Positions 1 through 10,880 of a stretch of 18,060 nt of DNA are shown here, in pieces. A program made the position numbers and the translations under genes. Positions within the stretch are counted from its first letter, which is position 1. Each line of letters opens with the position of its first letter. The notes under the pieces were generated by a model. That model saw nothing but the letters and a program-made list of their open reading frames with translations, was not told the DNA's origin and searched no databases. Source of the DNA: an uncultured Caldilinea sp. (GTDB taxonomy: Bacteria > Chloroflexota > Anaerolineae > Caldilineales > Caldilineaceae); the NCBI RefSeq assembly GCF_937128415.1, contig NZ_CAKZMJ010000059.1, positions 1-18,060 of the forward strand, read 5' to 3'.

Positions 1-183
1 GGCCAACGGCCTGAACCCGACCAACCCCTCCGACGCCAGCGGCGATGCGGACGGCGACGGCCTGAGCAACCTGCAGGAATATCAGCTCGGCACAAATCCC
101 AACGCCGCCGACAGCGACGGCGACGGCATGCCGGACGGCTGGGAGGTGGCCAACGGCCTGAACCCGACCAACCCCTCCGACGC
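1..183 (+). repeat. 36-bp exact direct repeat inside the calcium-binding repeat gene
   Basis: Bases 1-36 recur exactly at 148-183, a period of 147 bases or 49 codons. Both copies encode ANGLNPTNPSDA. The exactness at nucleotide level, including third codon positions, suggests recent duplication or gene conversion among repeat units. More copies probably lie to the left of the window. Confidence 0.85.
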
Positions 184-307
184 GGATGAGGATCCAGATC
201 AAGATGGTCGAAGCAATTTGCAGGAATACCAGAGCGGCACAGATCCGAGGGCTCCAGAGGGCGGCTTGATGAGACTGTTCTTGCCGCTCCTGCAAAAGTC
301 AAACTGA
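2..307 (+). CDS. 3' end of secreted repeat protein with calcium-binding (thrombospondin type 3-like) repeats
   Basis: The frame is open from the left edge to a TGA at 305-307, so the N-terminus lies outside the window (101 residues seen). It contains Asp-rich loops of the form DADGDG, DSDGDG and DEDPDQDG, separated by LSNLQEYQ-G-T-(N/D)-P segments and a GWEVANGLNPTNPSDA segment. This is the look of thrombospondin type 3 or related calcium-binding repeats found in secreted bacterial proteins. The repeat period is 49 codons and part of it is exact at DNA level (1-36 against 148-183). The protein ends MRLFLPLLQKSN; short tails with a Leu-Pro-Leu core are, from memory, frequent at the ends of secreted proteins of Chloroflexota, and this may be a surface or export tag (inference). 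The catalytic or binding part of the protein is not visible, so its function is unknown. Confidence 0.8.
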   Translation, partial: ANGLNPTNPSDASGDADGDGLSNLQEYQLGTNPNAADSDGDGMPDGWEVANGLNPTNPSDADEDPDQDGRSNLQEYQSGTDPRAPEGGLMRLFLPLLQKSN

Positions 308-335
308 ATCACTGGAACCGTGATTGCCTGCGTGA

Positions 336-2872
<2,537 letters not shown>

Positions 2873-3006
2873 GGTTATCATCCATGAGGAAAGCATGAAG
2901 CTGATAGACAGTGAGGCTGTAAGGATGATGAGGAAATCGAACCCTTGCCTCGCTGCCTTCCTATCCCCCAACCACCCTCATCCCCGCTTCTCCACCTCTC
3001 AGCCTC

Positions 3007-4008
<1,002 letters not shown>

Positions 4009-4081
4009 CGATTGCCTCCCTGCGCTGTTCATGGCTGGCCTATCCGTTGGCATCGTAGCACGTGGGCGGCGGGAAGGCCAG

Positions 4082-4093
4082 TGACACATGTCA
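4082..4093. promoter_or_regulatory. Short inverted repeat upstream of the ABC exporter operon (possible operator)
   Basis: The sequence TGACA-CA-TGTCA is a perfect 5-2-5 inverted repeat about 75 bases upstream of the ATPase start. Its position fits a repressor or activator site for the exporter operon. No regulator gene is adjacent and no convincing promoter hexamers were found beside it, so this is a weak call. Confidence 0.2.
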
Positions 4094-4251
4094 TTCTTGT
4101 CGAATCCAAAGCTCCTAACTTGCAACCTGAACAAGAGGCACGGAACTCACGCTGCGCAGTCTGGCGGCAACTCACTCGATGTCAGCGCTTGCGAATTCCT
4201 CATTCCCTCACTTCAACCGCCGAAAGTGCTGCAAGAGCTCAGCGGAGGACA

Positions 4252-4333
4252 ACCACAAAGGCACAAAGGACGCTCAAAAGGGAGGAAAAACTCCAAGTTC
4301 TCGCGTTTCTTGGTGTCTTCGCGCCTTTGTGGT
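4252..4333. repeat. Palindromic dispersed-type repeat with ACCACAAAGGC arms
   Basis: The left arm ACCACAAAGGC (4252-4262) pairs perfectly with GCCTTTGTGGT (4323-4333), and partial pairing continues inward (ACAAAGGACGC against GGTGTCTTCGC). The centre is about 60 bases and contains a small GGAG/CTCC hairpin. From memory, elements with ACCACAAAGGCACAAAG-type ends and this length recur in intergenic DNA of many unrelated bacteria, often misannotated as short proteins with a TKGTKD-like reading. Mobility by a transposase in trans is possible but not shown. The element lies in the gap between divergent operons and disrupts nothing visible. Confidence 0.6.
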
Positions 4334-4451
4334 GATGTTCTAAGCAGCCAGCCGCCAAACCAATCAACGGAAGGGAAGCAAAGGGCAGAGGACAAAAGCG
4401 AGCGGTTGGAGACGTCCGGTTGCTCCAAAAGAGCGAGCATCTTCTGCGTAA

Positions 4452-4571
4452 CATGCGTGTATAATTAAACCGGAGTTTGAGGCAGACATTGAGCTCAACG
4501 CTGCCTTTTTCCAGGAAGGCCCCGGCTACTGGGATTTCGACCTGGAGAAGGAGCGGGTGCGGGAGAGGTGA
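4452..4571 (+). pseudogene. Possible 3' remnant of a gene (about 39 codons, no start)
   Basis: The frame following a TAA at 4449-4451 runs to a TGA at 4569-4571 and reads like a real protein C-terminus: PEFEADIELNAAFFQEGPG followed by YWDFDLEKERVRER. It has no ATG or GTG near its beginning and lies directly in front of the DUF488 gene, ending 7 bases before its ATG. The balanced amino-acid composition contrasts with the shadow frames around it. I do not recognise the family. It may be a decayed upstream gene of the same operon. Confidence 0.3.
4460..4465 (+). promoter_or_regulatory. TATAAT -10-like box upstream of DUF488 gene
   Basis: A perfect TATAAT occurs in otherwise GC-rich sequence, 114 bases before the DUF488 start. 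No good -35 hexamer lies at 16-18 bases. It is the best candidate for the promoter of the DUF488-ndh unit, but it also falls inside a protein-like open frame and could be accidental. Confidence 0.3.
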
Positions 4572-4578
4572 GACGGAG

Positions 4579-4950
4579 ATGATCTACATCAAGCGCGCCT
4601 ATGAGCCGGCGCAGCCCGAGGACGGTAGACGCTATCTGGTCGATCGCCTGTGGCCACGTGGGATCAAACGAGAAGCGTTGAGGCTGGACGGGTGGCTGCC
4701 CGAGACAGCGCCGAGCGATGCATTGCGTCGCTGGTTTGGCCATGACCCGGCCAAATGGGATGAGTTCCAGACGCGCTATTTCGCCGAACTCGACGCCAAG
4801 CCCCAGGCCTGGCAGCCGTTGATGGAGGCGGCGCAGCAGGGGGACGTCACCCTCGTCTATGCCGCCAGAGACTCTCTCCACAACAACGCCGTCGCCTTGA
4901 AGCGATACCTGGAGAACGCTTTGGCCGAACGGAGGCGCAACGATGCCTGA
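4579..4950 (+). CDS. DUF488 family protein (YeaO-like)
   Basis: This 123-residue protein matches the DUF488 family by its conserved blocks: IKRAYEP near the N-terminus, RYLVDRLWPRGIKRE (18-32), DGWLPETAPSDALRRWFGHDP (37-57), WDEFQTRYFAEL (60-71) and TLVYAARD (91-98), followed by a helix with HNNAVALKRYLE. The biochemical role of the family is not established. The ATG at 4579 is chosen because the family begins MIYIKRAY and AGGTG lies 8 bases upstream; an upstream TTG at 4477 would add unrelated sequence. It overlaps the NADH dehydrogenase gene by 8 bases, so the two are translationally coupled and presumably co-transcribed. Confidence 0.88.
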   Translation: MIYIKRAYEPAQPEDGRRYLVDRLWPRGIKREALRLDGWLPETAPSDALRRWFGHDPAKWDEFQTRYFAELDAKPQAWQPLMEAAQQGDVTLVYAARDSLHNNAVALKRYLENALAERRRNDA

Positions 4951-6181
4951 AGCGCCTCGCGTCGCGATCGTAGGCGCAGGGTTCGGCGGGCTGTGGGCGG
5001 CTCGCGCGCTGGCTCACACGCCGGTGCAGGTGTTGTTGCTCGACCGCAACAACTATCACACTTTCCTGCCTCTCCTCTATCAGGTGGCGGCGGCGGAACT
5101 GGAGCCGGAGGCGATCGCGTATCCCGTGCGCAGCATCCTGCGTCGCATGCCGAATGTAAGCTTTGCTCTGGCGGAAGTGCGTCAGGTGGATCTGAACAGC
5201 CGTCGCCTCGAAACTTCCGCGGGCGCAATTTCCTACGACTTTTTGATCTTAGCCGCAGGCAGCGCGCCTCATTTCTTTGGGACGCCTGGAGCAGAAACTC
5301 ACGCATTGCCGTTGAAATCCATGGCCGATGCCATTGCAGTGCGCAACCGGGTGCTCCTGAATTACGAAAAGGCGAGTTTGGAGCCAAACCCAGAACGCCG
5401 CAGACAAACCTTGACTTTTGTCATTGTAGGCGGTGGGCCGACCGGCGTCGAGTTTGCCGGCGCACTGGCCGAACTCATGAAAGGGCCGCTGCGTCGGGAT
5501 TTCCCTTCCCTGCGTTCTTCCCCAGGCCGCGTCGTGTTGGTGGAGGCGATGGACGCGCTGTTGCCGGGATTCCCTCCTCGCCTTCAGACCTATGCGGCGG
5601 AGCGTCTGAGGCGCATGGGGGTGGAGGTGCTCTTGCGTGCGCCGGTGACTCGCGTTACAGAGAACACCGTGACGCTCAAAGATGGGACGCACATCGACGC
5701 CGAAACGGTCGTTTGGACGGCCGGCGTGCAAGGGATCTCGCCAGCGGCGCACTGGGGACTGCCAACAGCCAGATCGGGGCGGGTTGCGGTGCTTCCCACG
5801 CTTCAGACGCCCAATCATCCAGAGGTCTATGTCATTGGCGATCTGGCTTACGTAGAGCAAGACGGCTCTCCCTTGCCGATGGTGGCGCCTGTTGCGATTC
5901 AGCAAGGGAGATTCGCAGCGCAGAATGTCTTGCGCCAGCTATGGGGTCAGCAACCTTTACCTTTCCGCTACCGCGATCAAGGCGCTATGGTCACCATTGG
6001 CCGCAACGCGGCGGTAGTGCAGTTGCGAAACCTGGAGTTCACCGGCTTTCCGGCTTGGATTCTCTGGTTGAGCGTCCATCTATTCAATCTGGTGGGATTT
6101 CGCAACCGCCTGTTGGTTATGCTCAACTGGGCGTGGGACTACTTCTTCTTCGAGCGAACCGTCCGCCTGATTCTTCCTTGA
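4943..6181 (+). CDS. ndh: Type II NADH:quinone oxidoreductase (NDH-2)
   Basis: This 412-residue flavoprotein would oxidise NADH and reduce quinone at the inner face of the cytoplasmic membrane without pumping protons. Visible motifs are the FAD-binding GAGFGG (11-16), NYHTFLPLLYQVA (37-49), the NADH-binding GGGPTG (163-168) with acidic Glu201, the second FAD contact GD (299-300), and APVAIQQG (315-322), which fits the quinone-site pattern AxxAxQxG. The C-terminal amphipathic part (GFRNRLLVMLNWAWDYFF) is the usual membrane-anchoring region. Length fits the family. It follows the DUF488 gene with an 8-base overlap and its last 102 bases overlap a convergent membrane-protein gene. A link with the reductase operon, supplying it with quinol, is inference from proximity. 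Confidence 0.92.
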   Translation: MPEAPRVAIVGAGFGGLWAARALAHTPVQVLLLDRNNYHTFLPLLYQVAAAELEPEAIAYPVRSILRRMPNVSFALAEVRQVDLNSRRLETSAGAISYDFLILAAGSAPHFFGTPGAETHALPLKSMADAIAVRNRVLLNYEKASLEPNPERRRQTLTFVIVGGGPTGVEFAGALAELMKGPLRRDFPSLRSSPGRVVLVEAMDALLPGFPPRLQTYAAERLRRMGVEVLLRAPVTRVTENTVTLKDGTHIDAETVVWTAGVQGISPAAHWGLPTARSGRVAVLPTLQTPNHPEVYVIGDLAYVEQDGSPLPMVAPVAIQQGRFAAQNVLRQLWGQQPLPFRYRDQGAMVTIGRNAAVVQLRNLEFTGFPAWILWLSVHLFNLVGFRNRLLVMLNWAWDYFFFERTVRLILP

Positions 6182-7138
6182 TTGAAAGCCGATCTCCTCC
6201 GTCAACAGCCAGAGCGCAATGACGCCGAACCAGAACTGGCTGCTTAGCTGCGGCGCGTAGCCGGCCGCCAGCAGCAGCAACAAGGCCCCGGCGACGCTGC
6301 GCCGTCCGTTGCGCCAGCTCCAGGCGATGGCGACGCTGTAGAGCCAAAGCGCCGCTGCATAGAATGGCCACGGCAAAGAGAGGGTCAACCCGTGCGACCA
6401 GATGACGAGGGTGGCGGTCATGGCCGGAGCGAAGAGATAGGCCGTCGCAAAGAAGAGGGTCGGCGGGATGGTCGCAACCCAGCTTTTGCGGTCGGCGCTG
6501 CGCCCTTCGCTCCACCACAGGACAACGGCGCCGAGCAGCACCAGCACTTCACCCAGGCGGAAAAGGGACAAGCCCCAACCCGGCGGACCGGACCAGCCCT
6601 GCCAGGCGTAGAGCGCAGGGCCGGCCTGATACAGCGCCACAACGAGCATCGCCAGCGCCGGGAGGAACCTCGCCAGCCGGTTCGTCCAGCCGGCGGCGAG
6701 CCCGGCTCCACGCCATGCCAGCACCAACAGGACAACCAAGGTCAGGACGTGATACGCAACCAGCCAGCCCGACGTCGGCGCAAGAGGCTTGAAGAGAACA
6801 AGCAACGCCAGCGCAGCCAGAGGCGCCGCAAGTCCGAACCCTTTCCTTCTTTTCCATTCCAGTAAAACGATGCAACCGATGCACCAGAGCGCCGTGAACG
6901 CCGCCACCGCAGAGCCGGCCTGCCCCAAATCGTTGATGATCTGATAGCCGACGATCATGGCCGGCGTCTTGGGGATGAAAATGGCCAGCCGAGTGAGGGT
7001 GCGCGTCACCAACCAATCCACCATGGCCGACGCAACCAGGAGAACGAGCAACGTAGGAAAGACGCTGCGCGCCCCTTCCGTGGCGAGGCGATGCGTCAGG
7101 CGCGGCGGGCGCAAAAACAGCGTTCGCAGGGCAACCAT
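6080..7138 (-). CDS. Polytopic membrane protein of unknown function, last gene of the reductase operon
   Basis: This 352-residue protein has about ten hydrophobic segments (roughly 25-42, 75-94, 102-119, 126-142, 157-172, 193-210, 223-241, 254-273, 281-294 and 300-314) and a charged C-terminal tail. I do not recognise the family. Few histidines sit in membrane segments (His130 and perhaps His249), so it is not an obvious NarI-type di-haem cytochrome. It lies 118 bases downstream of the gamma-subunit gene on the same strand, with a strong hairpin between, and may be a membrane partner or assembly factor of the complex (inference). The last 34 residues are encoded opposite the conserved end of ndh, and so may be a read-through tail and not ancestral sequence. 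The ATG start at 7138 is preceded only by a weak AAAGGG. Confidence 0.7.
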   Translation of the reverse strand: MVALRTLFLRPPRLTHRLATEGARSVFPTLLVLLVASAMVDWLVTRTLTRLAIFIPKTPAMIVGYQIINDLGQAGSAVAAFTALWCIGCIVLLEWKRRKGFGLAAPLAALALLVLFKPLAPTSGWLVAYHVLTLVVLLVLAWRGAGLAAGWTNRLARFLPALAMLVVALYQAGPALYAWQGWSGPPGWGLSLFRLGEVLVLLGAVVLWWSEGRSADRKSWVATIPPTLFFATAYLFAPAMTATLVIWSHGLTLSLPWPFYAAALWLYSVAIAWSWRNGRRSVAGALLLLLAAGYAPQLSSQFWFGVIALWLLTEEIGFQSRKNQADGSLEEEVVPRPVEHNQQAVAKSHQIE

Positions 7139-7196
7139 CTTTCAAACCCTTTCATCCATTTCGCCGAGAAGTCGCTCAACATTTGCACAATTTTCC

Positions 7197-7228
7197 CCTT
7201 CCTGAAAGCTCTGAAGCTTCCAGGAAAG
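7197..7228. other. Strong 14-bp stem-loop between gamma-subunit and membrane-protein genes
   Basis: On the minus strand the arms CTTTCCTGGAAGCT and AGCTTTCAGGAAGG pair over 14 positions with two G-U wobbles and enclose a four-base loop (TCAG). It begins about 29 bases after the gamma-subunit stop codon. No U-run follows on the minus strand (GGAAAATTG), so it is not a standard intrinsic terminator. It could protect the 3' end of the upstream message, slow polymerase, or lower expression of the downstream membrane-protein gene. Confidence 0.6.
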
Positions 7229-7256
7229 CCTACGCCGACTCTCTTGGGTTTGTCTA

Positions 7257-8318
7257 TCAGGACTTTCCTTCATCCCGGAAGTAGAGCAACGTCAGCGCAA
7301 TCAGCGCCCACAGCACGACGAGCAAGCCGATGAAGCCCCAGAACAACGGGCCGATTCCGCTGGGCGTCACCGCTGCAGTGCGGGCAGGCGAGGGCGCTGC
7401 AGCGCCGGCCGCAGGAGCCGCGGCGGGAGCCGGCGCAGCGCCAAGTTGCAAGGAGACCCACTGCGACGTCGATTTAGCGCCGTTGCGCTCCCGGTTGGCG
7501 CCGTCCCACGCTGCGAAGGCCACCGAGTAGAGCTTTTCCGGCGCAAAGGAGACGTCTTCCGCTTCCGTCGAGCGCAAGCTGCGGCTGAGAATCACGCGCC
7601 AGAGGCCGTCGCGCCATTCGCCGTAACCCTGCACATTCTGCCCTTCCGGCGGCTGGCTGGTCAGGCTGCCAAAGCCTCCCGCCACCATGTCCTCCACCGG
7701 CGTGGTGTGCACCGGCAGCGCGAGCAGGTTGCCCACCGCTTCCGCAGGCAAGAAATCGACGTCGGCATAGGCGGCGAGATAGAGATTTTCGGTTTCGTCG
7801 ACGAATGGATACATATCCACATGAATGTTGGGATAGACGTCCTGCAAAGTTCGACGCGCAATCAAGGCGGCTTGCCAATCGGCCTTCCAGTGCCAGATGT
7901 TAACGTCGCCCCCCTGTTGCCCCATGCAATAGAACGGCTGGCCATCGATCAAGGGGAATTGCAGCGCAACGGCGTCGCGAAAGTCCTCGACGCGCACCGT
8001 GGCGTCGTTGCGCGTGGCGTCCGCCCACTCCAGCAGAAAAGCGATCTCCTCGCCGTTGTGAAGGGCGCGCACGGTGATGGCTTTGGCGTTCGTCTCCGGA
8101 AGGATGGGTCTGGCGATCATCTGGGCGCTGAGCGGCACTTCCACGGCGGTCGCCAGGCGCCACAGCTCGGAATCGGGCGCTTCGAGCGGCAGCGCGCCTT
8201 CCACGGCGGCGGCGGTGATCGTCAACCCTTGCGAGCTGACGAGCGGCGCGTTGAGCAGAATCGTCGCCAACGAGGCGAGTAGGATCAAGGTGGCAATGAC
8301 AAAATTCCGCTTGAACAT
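7257..8318 (-). CDS. Haem-b gamma subunit, ethylbenzene dehydrogenase-like, membrane-anchored
   Basis: This 353-residue protein looks like the cytochrome b-type gamma subunit of type II DMSO reductases (EbdC/DdhC-like). Residues 1-31 form a signal peptide (lysine/arginine, then VIATLILLASLATILL, ending near SSQ). The globular part contains the family block PFYCMGQQGGDVNIWHWKADW (128-148), in which Met132 and Lys145 are plausible axial haem ligands by analogy with ethylbenzene dehydrogenase. A Pro/Ala linker (294-318) leads to one C-terminal helix (about 323-346) and a short charged tail, so the haem domain is outside and anchored. Known soluble gamma subunits usually lack this anchor. The ATG at 8316-8318 has AAGGAG 7 bases upstream. 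It follows the chaperone gene by 29 bases. Confidence 0.83.
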   Translation of the reverse strand: MFKRNFVIATLILLASLATILLNAPLVSSQGLTITAAAVEGALPLEAPDSELWRLATAVEVPLSAQMIARPILPETNAKAITVRALHNGEEIAFLLEWADATRNDATVRVEDFRDAVALQFPLIDGQPFYCMGQQGGDVNIWHWKADWQAALIARRTLQDVYPNIHVDMYPFVDETENLYLAAYADVDFLPAEAVGNLLALPVHTTPVEDMVAGGFGSLTSQPPEGQNVQGYGEWRDGLWRVILSRSLRSTEAEDVSFAPEKLYSVAFAAWDGANRERNGAKSTSQWVSLQLGAAPAPAAAPAAGAAAPSPARTAAVTPSGIGPLFWGFIGLLVVLWALIALTLLYFRDEGKS

Positions 8319-8347
8319 GGTGCGCTCCTTTCCAGAGGATGGGGAGA

Positions 8348-9085
8348 TCAACGCAACAGATCGACCATCGGGCAGGCCGCACAGGAGAAATCCGGGTCGA
8401 AGGGGGTGTGGTTCACCTCCTTGCGGTTGCGCGAAGCGAGCTGCACGCCGAGTCGCGCAGCGTCTGCCCGCACCCACTCGACCGTAAAGCGGGCCAGCGG
8501 CAGGTAGGGCGCCTCACGCGTGTTGAGCGCCAGACTCTGTGCGAAAAGTTCAATCCATACGCCCAGATGGTCGCCCAGAAATTTGGCCTGGGCGTCGATG
8601 CACAGCTCCGCCTGTTCGGCGACGCCGGTTAACAGCGCGTGCGCCTCCTTGAGCGCCAGCACGTGCATGAACTCCAATTCGACGGCCAGATGGTCAGGGC
8701 GTTCACGCACCGCCCCCCCGAGGGTGAAGCCGAAGGCGCGGTAAAAACCGGCGATGTCCGCCAGCTCCTGCGCCTGGCGATATTCGTGGGGCAGGCCGTA
8801 TTCGGTCTCGTAACAGAGGGAGCCCGCCGCGCCGAAGGCGCGAAGATAGGCCATCTGCAACGCCTCCTGCGTCATGGGCTGCACTTCGGGCCACGGCGGC
8901 GCGCCCTCCACGCGGGCAACGGCGGCTGCCGCCAGCGGCAGATCTTCGCTCCAATTCTCGGATGGATACAGGTGCACCACGGAGAGAAAGGCGTAGACCT
9001 GCGCGCGATAGACGGCCTGCTCGGCGCGCCTCTGCAACGCACCATCCACGCCGCTCTGCGTCGCAAGGGATTCAATCTTGTCCAT
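8348..9085 (-). CDS. TorD/NarJ-type molybdoenzyme assembly chaperone (delta subunit)
   Basis: This 245-residue, largely helical protein has the TorD/NarJ hallmark ETEYGLPHEYRQAQELADIAGFYRAFGF (roughly 109-136) and the segment RPDHLAVELEFMHVLALKEA typical of molybdoenzyme chaperones. The role inferred from the family is binding the alpha-subunit Tat signal or apoprotein in the cytoplasm and allowing cofactor insertion before export; it is not part of the mature enzyme. The C-terminus carries FSCAACPM, a CxxC that is seen in some members but is not needed in the family. The ATG at 9083-9085 is preceded by AAAGGAG at 11 bases, a slightly long spacing. It lies 56 bases after the beta-subunit gene. 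Confidence 0.9.
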   Translation of the reverse strand: MDKIESLATQSGVDGALQRRAEQAVYRAQVYAFLSVVHLYPSENWSEDLPLAAAAVARVEGAPPWPEVQPMTQEALQMAYLRAFGAAGSLCYETEYGLPHEYRQAQELADIAGFYRAFGFTLGGAVRERPDHLAVELEFMHVLALKEAHALLTGVAEQAELCIDAQAKFLGDHLGVWIELFAQSLALNTREAPYLPLARFTVEWVRADAARLGVQLASRNRKEVNHTPFDPDFSCAACPMVDLLR

Positions 9086-9141
9086 GTTGATCGGCGCTCC
9101 TTTTGCCCAAAAAACCGGCTCCGCATCCCTCACCGGCTTTT

Positions 9142-10401
<1,260 letters not shown>

Positions 10402-10416
10402 GGATGCCTCCTATGA

Positions 10417-10444
10417 TTGATCTAAAAAGAACTTCTGTTATACT
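10417..10444 (+). promoter_or_regulatory. Promoter of the toxin-antitoxin cassette
   Basis: TTGATC (10417-10422) and TATACT (10439-10444) are separated by 16 bases, matching 4 and 5 of 6 consensus positions for a housekeeping sigma factor. A start near 10451 would give a leader of about 35 bases to the AbrB-like ATG. The promoter points away from the narH-like gene whose start is at 10401. Confidence 0.45.
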
Positions 10445-10452
10445 TGCGATCG

Positions 10453-10471
10453 GCAATGTATTCTTCATTGC
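10453..10471. promoter_or_regulatory. Inverted repeat just after the TA promoter (possible antitoxin operator)
   Basis: GCAATG-N7-CATTGC is a perfect 6-7-6 inverted repeat beginning 8 bases downstream of the -10 box. Antitoxins of toxin-antitoxin modules usually bind palindromes over their own promoter, and the position fits autorepression by HicB or by an AbrB-like protein (inference). Confidence 0.35.
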
Positions 10472-10485
10472 GTTCGGAGTAGAAC

Positions 10486-10614
10486 ATGACCACACTCATC
10501 ACATCTTCCAAGGGTTGGATCGTAATCCCGGCGGAACTGCACAAAAAGTACGGCCTACTTCTGGTTGAAGTTTTGCTCCAGAAACGTAGACAGGAGCGAG
10601 AGACCCCATGTTGA
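10486..10614 (+). pseudogene. Truncated AbrB/MazE-type antitoxin fragment
   Basis: The 42-residue frame begins MTTLITSSKGWIVIPAELHK then KYGL, which matches the N-terminal swapped-hairpin half of AbrB/VapB-type antitoxins (usual pattern TTxITSKGQIVIPAELRxKYGL). After KYGL the expected continuation is lost and the frame runs through LLVEVLLQKRRQERETPC to a TGA that overlaps the hicB start by 7 bases. The usual glutamine is Trp11 here. It is either a decayed antitoxin gene left beside hicBA, or a very short leader protein translated ahead of hicB and coupled to it. The ATG lacks a strong ribosome site (GGAGTAGAAC). Confidence 0.5.
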
Positions 10615-10880
10615 CATTCACAGGCATTCTGCTCCAGGAAGAAGAGGGCTACAGCTCGCTTTGCCCCGAGCTGGACGTGGCCTCGATGGGCGAAACGCCT
10701 GAAGAGGCAAAAGCCAACCTGCTGGAAGCTGCGACCTTGCACATCGAGGGGGCTATTGAAGACGGGCTTCCCTATCTGCGGCCGGTTCCTAAAGAGGATG
10801 ATCCGCGCTTCGCAGCGCCGGAGACTGTGGTGGAGACTTTTCGTTTCAAGGTAGACGTCGCTGTACGCGCCTATGCCTAA
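10608..10880 (+). CDS. hicB: HicB-type antitoxin
   Basis: This 90-residue protein has the HicB partial RNase-H-like fold signature: FTGILLQEEEGYSSLCPELDVASMGETPEEAKANLLEA, followed by a short helical and beta region. It should neutralise HicA by direct binding and may repress the shared promoter. No obvious C-terminal helix-turn-helix is visible, so autoregulation may depend on another contact. CAGGAG and GAGAG lie upstream of the ATG. It overlaps hicA by 8 bases, antitoxin first, the reverse of the classic hicAB order but common for this subfamily. The cassette lies inside the reductase operon, on the opposite strand. Confidence 0.85.
   Translation: MLTFTGILLQEEEGYSSLCPELDVASMGETPEEAKANLLEAATLHIEGAIEDGLPYLRPVPKEDDPRFAAPETVVETFRFKVDVAVRAYA

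Larger units (their letters stand above)
4009..4578. other. 570-base intergenic region between divergent ABC exporter and DUF488 genes
   Basis: No complete gene is convincing here. From left to right it holds the ABC operon leader with its GGGAGG site (about 4015-4020), a TGACA/TGTCA inverted repeat (4082-4093), a palindromic dispersed repeat (4252-4333), an inverted repeat TTGGAG-N11-CTCCAA (4406-4428), a TATAAT box (4460-4465) and an open, protein-like frame without a start (4452-4571). Short frames on either strand across the palindromic repeat read like the spurious peptides commonly predicted from such repeats. Confidence 0.6.

Noticed and set aside
1..183. Direct repeats as a CRISPR array
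   Set aside because: The repeat period is a multiple of three, lies in an open reading frame and encodes calcium-binding protein repeats.
307..325. AATCAC/GTGATT hairpin between the convergent repeat-protein and permease genes as a terminator
   Set aside because: The stem is short and there is no T-run on either side, so termination cannot be supported.
2873..2971. N-terminal extension of the first permease to the TTG at 2971
   Set aside because: The added residues include a hydrophobic stretch, but there is no ribosome site and the ABC-2 family N-terminus matches the ATG at 2872.
4213..4468. Short open frames on both strands across the palindromic repeat
   Set aside because: They consist of the repeat itself and have no ribosome sites or domains; such peptides are common false predictions.
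6080..7138. Polytopic protein as a NarI cytochrome b
   Set aside because: It has about ten hydrophobic segments, not five, and lacks the paired histidines in helices needed for two haems.
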